Translations under genes and position numbers: made by a program
Assembly (NCBI GenBank): GCA_003153125.1
Contig: PLWW01000070.1
Span: 1 to 42,644 of the forward strand
Origin: Candidatus Dormiibacterota bacterium
GTDB taxonomy: Bacteria > Chloroflexota > Dormibacteria > Aeolococcales > Aeolococcaceae
Length of the DNA: 42,644 nt
Reading direction: 5' to 3'
Shown: piece by piece, positions 40,288 to 42,644 of the stretch
How positions within the stretch are numbered: the first letter of the stretch is position 1
Layout of the letters: each line of letters opens with the position of its first letter
The notes under the pieces: model-generated
Databases searched by the model: none
Seen by the model: only the letters and a program-made list of their open reading frames with translations
Told to the model about the DNA's origin: nothing

Positions 40288-41114
40288 TGTGCCGGCTGTT
40301 GGCGTGGACTGCTCGGGATGCGTGCACGGTCGCCGATGCACTTGGTGTGGAGGACCTCGACGCGTTCACCGGGCTGTCGCGTCAGCATGCTGATGGCTGG
40401 GGGATGGCGTGGTACGCGCCAGGTGACGCCCCGGCTGACCCACCGAGGGTGGAGCGCTCGACCAGGTGTGCTGCCGACGATCCCCGCTTCGCGGACCTGA
40501 CCCATGCCGCACGAGGTGATGCCGGGTTCGTGCACCTTCGCTGGGCCACCCCAGGTCTGCCCGTCGTCACCAGCAACACACACCCATTTGTGCACGGCCA
40601 GCTGGCATTCGCGCACAACGGCGCAATCCACCCGCAGGAGCGTCTGGACGACATCCTGCCGGCCGGCTGGCGCTCGGCGATGCGTGGCACAACCGACAGT
40701 GAGCGGTACTTCCTGGCGATCGCCGCACGGCTCGCTGAAGGCGCCTCGGTACGTGAATCCGTCGGGTACGTGATCCAGCGCATCTTCACCGAGTTCGACC
40801 CGACGAGCCTCAACGCAATGCTGCTCACGCCGGATGCGCTGTACGCGATCAACGCGCACGACCCGGCGCGGGTCCCGCCAGTGGGCGGGTCGTCCGGTGC
40901 GACGTCGTCGCCAACTGAGCTTGACACCGTTTTCTACGACCTTCACTTCCGCGTGCGTGGTGACTCCATTGTGATCGCGTCGTCGGGGTTTGCACAGCGC
41001 GTGGAGGATGGCTGGGAGCCGCTCGAGAACATGGCTTTGCTTCGCATCGAGCGCGGCACGCTGCGGACGTCGGTGGACTCCCTGGCTCCGGCCACGGCGC
41101 CACTGAGGACCTAA
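40287..41114 (+). CDS. Class II glutamine amidotransferase (YafJ/EgtC-like)
   Basis: A 275-residue Ntn-type amidotransferase. The nucleophile is Cys2 (MCRLLAWTARD), exposed after Met removal; HADGWGMAWYAPG, AGFVHLRWATPG, SNTHPFVHGQLAFAHNGAI and RGTTDSERYFLAIA complete the glutaminase site. No synthetase domain follows, as in EgtC, which hydrolyses a gamma-glutamyl amide in ergothioneine synthesis. With a gamma-glutamyl ligase in the same divergon, the likely role is removal of the gamma-glutamyl group from an intermediate. The ATG overlaps the SDR stop by 1 nt; last gene of the rightward operon. Confidence 0.92.
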   Translation: MCRLLAWTARDACTVADALGVEDLDAFTGLSRQHADGWGMAWYAPGDAPADPPRVERSTRCAADDPRFADLTHAARGDAGFVHLRWATPGLPVVTSNTHPFVHGQLAFAHNGAIHPQERLDDILPAGWRSAMRGTTDSERYFLAIAARLAEGASVRESVGYVIQRIFTEFDPTSLNAMLLTPDALYAINAHDPARVPPVGGSSGATSSPTELDTVFYDLHFRVRGDSIVIASSGFAQRVEDGWEPLENMALLRIERGTLRTSVDSLAPATAPLRT

Positions 41115-41116
41115 CT

Positions 41117-41450
41117 AAAGCCGCGGGCTCGCTCATGATGAGTGGCCTGCCCGATCCCCACGTCGGCGGTGGCCGCTGGGGGACAGGCGACCCCGTAGGC
41201 GATGCCGGCGACGTGCCGCACGACACCCGGGGTCCACCGCTGCAAGTCAATTCTGTCAAGGGTCAGCACGATTCCACCGGTGTTGGCCGGATCGGACCCG
41301 ACCGCTACGCACCTGGTCGGGGTCGGACACGCGACTCCATGGAGCGCGCCGGCGCCAGGGATGGATTCGACGGGCCCGCGCACACCGTTGATGACGGGGA
41401 CAATGAATGCGCTTCTGGCGCCACCCACGCCCCGCAACTGGAAGCCAGTC
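41117..41450 (-). pseudogene. Secreted propeller-repeat protein fragment
   Basis: The minus frame reads SAFIVPVINGVRGPVESIPG then AGALHGVACPTPTRCVAVGS and VVRHVAGIAYGVACPPAATA. The repeat unit P-G-x-x-x-L-x-GVACP-x-x-x-x-C-x-AVG is the one found in tandem in secreted beta-propeller-like proteins of actinobacteria and relatives. Only about one and a half units remain, with a two-Cys unit and a degenerate second. It joins head-on to a LuxR fragment of the opposite strand at about 41450. Confidence 0.5.
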
Positions 41451-41453
41451 AGA

Positions 41454-41750
41454 GCAATGGACCGGGGTTCGGCTACGACCAGGGACGCTGCCGTGGCCTG
41501 CGCGGTGGGTGAGGCACGGACGCCTGCGTCCGAACTCCGACGAACCAAGCCGCAGGCTTCTCCCCTGACCCTCCGGGAGCTGGAGGTGGCGAGGCTCATC
41601 GCCGAGGGTTTGGCTAACGGAGAGATTGGCTCGCGGCTGTTCATCTCGAAGCGAACCGTGGAGACCCATGTGACCAACATGCTGAACAAGCTGGGACTGA
41701 GCTCCCGGATGCAGCTGGCGCCCTGGGTGGCGGGCGTGCGTCCTACCTGA
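41454..41750 (+). pseudogene. LuxR-family regulator, C-terminal HTH only
   Basis: From about 41454 the frame gives the end of a MalT/AfsR-like LuxR protein: ATTRDAAVACAVGE, then the GerE helix-turn-helix PLTLRELEVARLIAEGLANG, EIGSRLFISKRTVETHVTNM, LNKLGLSSRMQLAPWV. All DNA-contact residues are normal. The sensor, ATPase and TPR parts (several hundred residues) are missing and the preceding sequence is antisense propeller-repeat DNA. The frame runs back to 41202, but that part is a shadow. A product with only the DNA-binding domain could be made from an internal start and might act as a repressor or be silent. Confidence 0.7.
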
Positions 41751-42025
41751 TCCTCGCACGGTCCGCAAAGATCGGTGCTCTCGTACGGGTCTGCATGGAT
41801 CCGCTCCCGCCTCCTCGCTCGTAGCCTCCGTTCGTCGTCCGGCCGCGTTGCCGACCCACCAGTACAACCAAATGAACGTGCCATTCGTCGTCGCCACCGT
41901 GGGAGGACGCAGTGAGTAGGTCAGCCCCCGGCTAAACACTTCATTGCATTCCCAACAACTGTCGCAGTCACCGCCGCTTCCGTGTGCCGAGACCGCTCGG
42001 CCGTAGAATCCGTAGGCTTGCGTCT
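41751..42025. other. Region between the LuxR remnant and marC-like gene
   Basis: 275 bases without a recognised gene; it should hold the promoter of the MarC-family gene. Confidence 0.4.
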
Positions 42026-42625
42026 ATGAACTGGTTGGCATTCACCGAGACCGTAGTGACGTTGTTTGTCATCGTCGACCCTCTCGGGACAGTGCCCGTG
42101 TTCGTGGCACTCACCGCTGATCGGACACCGGCGCAACGCCGCTGGGCCGCCCTCCAGTCGGCAGCGGTGGCGGGTGTGCTCATAGCGGTCTTCGCGCTGT
42201 TTGGGCGCATCCTCCTGGGTTACCTCAACGTCTCCATCCAGAGCCTTGCAATCGCCGGCGGTCTGCTGCTGCTCCTCGTCGCGCTCGAGATGTTCCGGGG
42301 TCATGCTGCGCAACCGAACAGCAACGTCAACATAGTATTGGTGCCGCTCGCCACCCCATTGCTCGCTGGTCCAGGCGCGATCGCTGCCGTCATGGTCCTC
42401 GCCAATCGCCACACCGACTTCGTCGGCCGGCTCAGCGTAACCCTCGGGGTGGTGGCAGTGGTCGCCGCCGTGGCGGTCATCCTGTTGCTGGCTGGCGTCC
42501 TTGCCCGATTCCTGAGACCGGCGGTCGTCGACTTCCTGACCCGTGTGCTCGCCCTGCTGCTCTCCGCCATCGCTGTCCAACTGGTGGTTGATGCGGTGCG
42601 GGCATTGATCGTTGGTGTCCACTAG
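42026..42625 (+). CDS. MarC-family (UPF0056) integral membrane protein
   Basis: A 199-residue protein with six predicted membrane helices. FVIVDPLGTVPVFVALTADR near the N-terminus, LAIAGGLLLLLVALEMFRG and VPLATPLLAGPGAIAAVMVL (the P-L-x-x-GPG signature) identify the MarC/SnatA-like family, members of which are proposed small amino acid exporters or of unknown function. I chose the ATG at 42026 because the 14 codons before it are Arg-rich and not family-like. The first helix starts at residue 4. The gene ends 19 bases before the end of the window. Confidence 0.9.
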   Translation: MNWLAFTETVVTLFVIVDPLGTVPVFVALTADRTPAQRRWAALQSAAVAGVLIAVFALFGRILLGYLNVSIQSLAIAGGLLLLLVALEMFRGHAAQPNSNVNIVLVPLATPLLAGPGAIAAVMVLANRHTDFVGRLSVTLGVVAVVAAVAVILLLAGVLARFLRPAVVDFLTRVLALLLSAIAVQLVVDAVRALIVGVH

Positions 42626-42644
42626 TGTCCCGCTTCCGAAGTAT

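Noticed and set aside
1-42644. CRISPR array or restriction/defence island
   Set aside because: No regularly spaced direct repeats, Cas, toxin-antitoxin or restriction-modification genes were seen.

Overview
The window is a high-GC bacterial chromosome segment with many GTG/TTG starts and tightly overlapping genes (GTGA, ATGA and TTGA junctions). Protein content points to a soil or subsurface Gram-positive-type lineage (Actinomycetota, Dormibacterota or Chloroflexota). There is no rRNA or ribosomal protein gene here, so I cannot place it more exactly.

Left part (about 0.4-18.4 kb) is a dormancy/hypoxia-type stress island. It has universal stress proteins (one intact, two broken), an erythromycin-esterase-like protein with a phosphoribosyltransferase, a CBS-BON protein, nicotinate phosphoribosyltransferase, Hsp20, a second phosphoribosyltransferase with an alpha/beta hydrolase, a DUF1876 protein and a PRPP synthetase. 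This set closely resembles the Mycobacterium tuberculosis DosR regulon. Three palindromic sites resembling the DosR box lie 55-66 bases upstream of the starts of usp, the CBS gene and hsp20. An RtcB RNA ligase faces a metallo-beta-lactamase-like/archease fusion, tail to tail. An IS5-type element sits beside a truncated pdxS, and the 3' portion of a tRNA-Gly(GCC) lies at 16.69-16.74 kb.

Middle part (18.6-30.3 kb) has a CYTH-CHAD protein and a leftward heme cluster (protoporphyrinogen/coproporphyrinogen oxidase, radical SAM/SPASM protein, ferrochelatase). Diverging from it are an Rrf2-type Fe-S regulator and a PLP decarboxylase whose TTG start overlaps the regulator stop. Further right are a type II-like sulfide:quinone oxidoreductase and a DUF167 protein. 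Between these lie many gene remnants: nitronate monooxygenase and a TPP enzyme with internal deletions, a cupredoxin fragment and a TrkA-N fragment.

Right part (30.6-41.1 kb) is a well preserved catabolic divergon. Leftward, with 2-nt gap or 4-10 nt overlaps: Lrp/AsnC regulator, glutamine synthetase-like ligase, Dabb-domain protein, APC permease, amidohydrolase and branched-chain aminotransferase. Rightward, overlapping by 1-4 nt: LysN/MocR-type aminotransferase, cupin, atypical SDR and class II glutamine amidotransferase. The ligase plus amidohydrolase pair is a split form of the fungal FluG architecture. The whole set fits import, gamma-glutamylation and breakdown of an unknown amine or amino acid. 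I consider this the best candidate for an undescribed pathway. The window ends with a LuxR/propeller remnant junction and a MarC-family membrane protein.

A recurrent feature is the number of broken genes (at least 15), several with only their two ends retained or joined in frame to another gene. This suggests either active deletion decay or, less interestingly, assembly joins.
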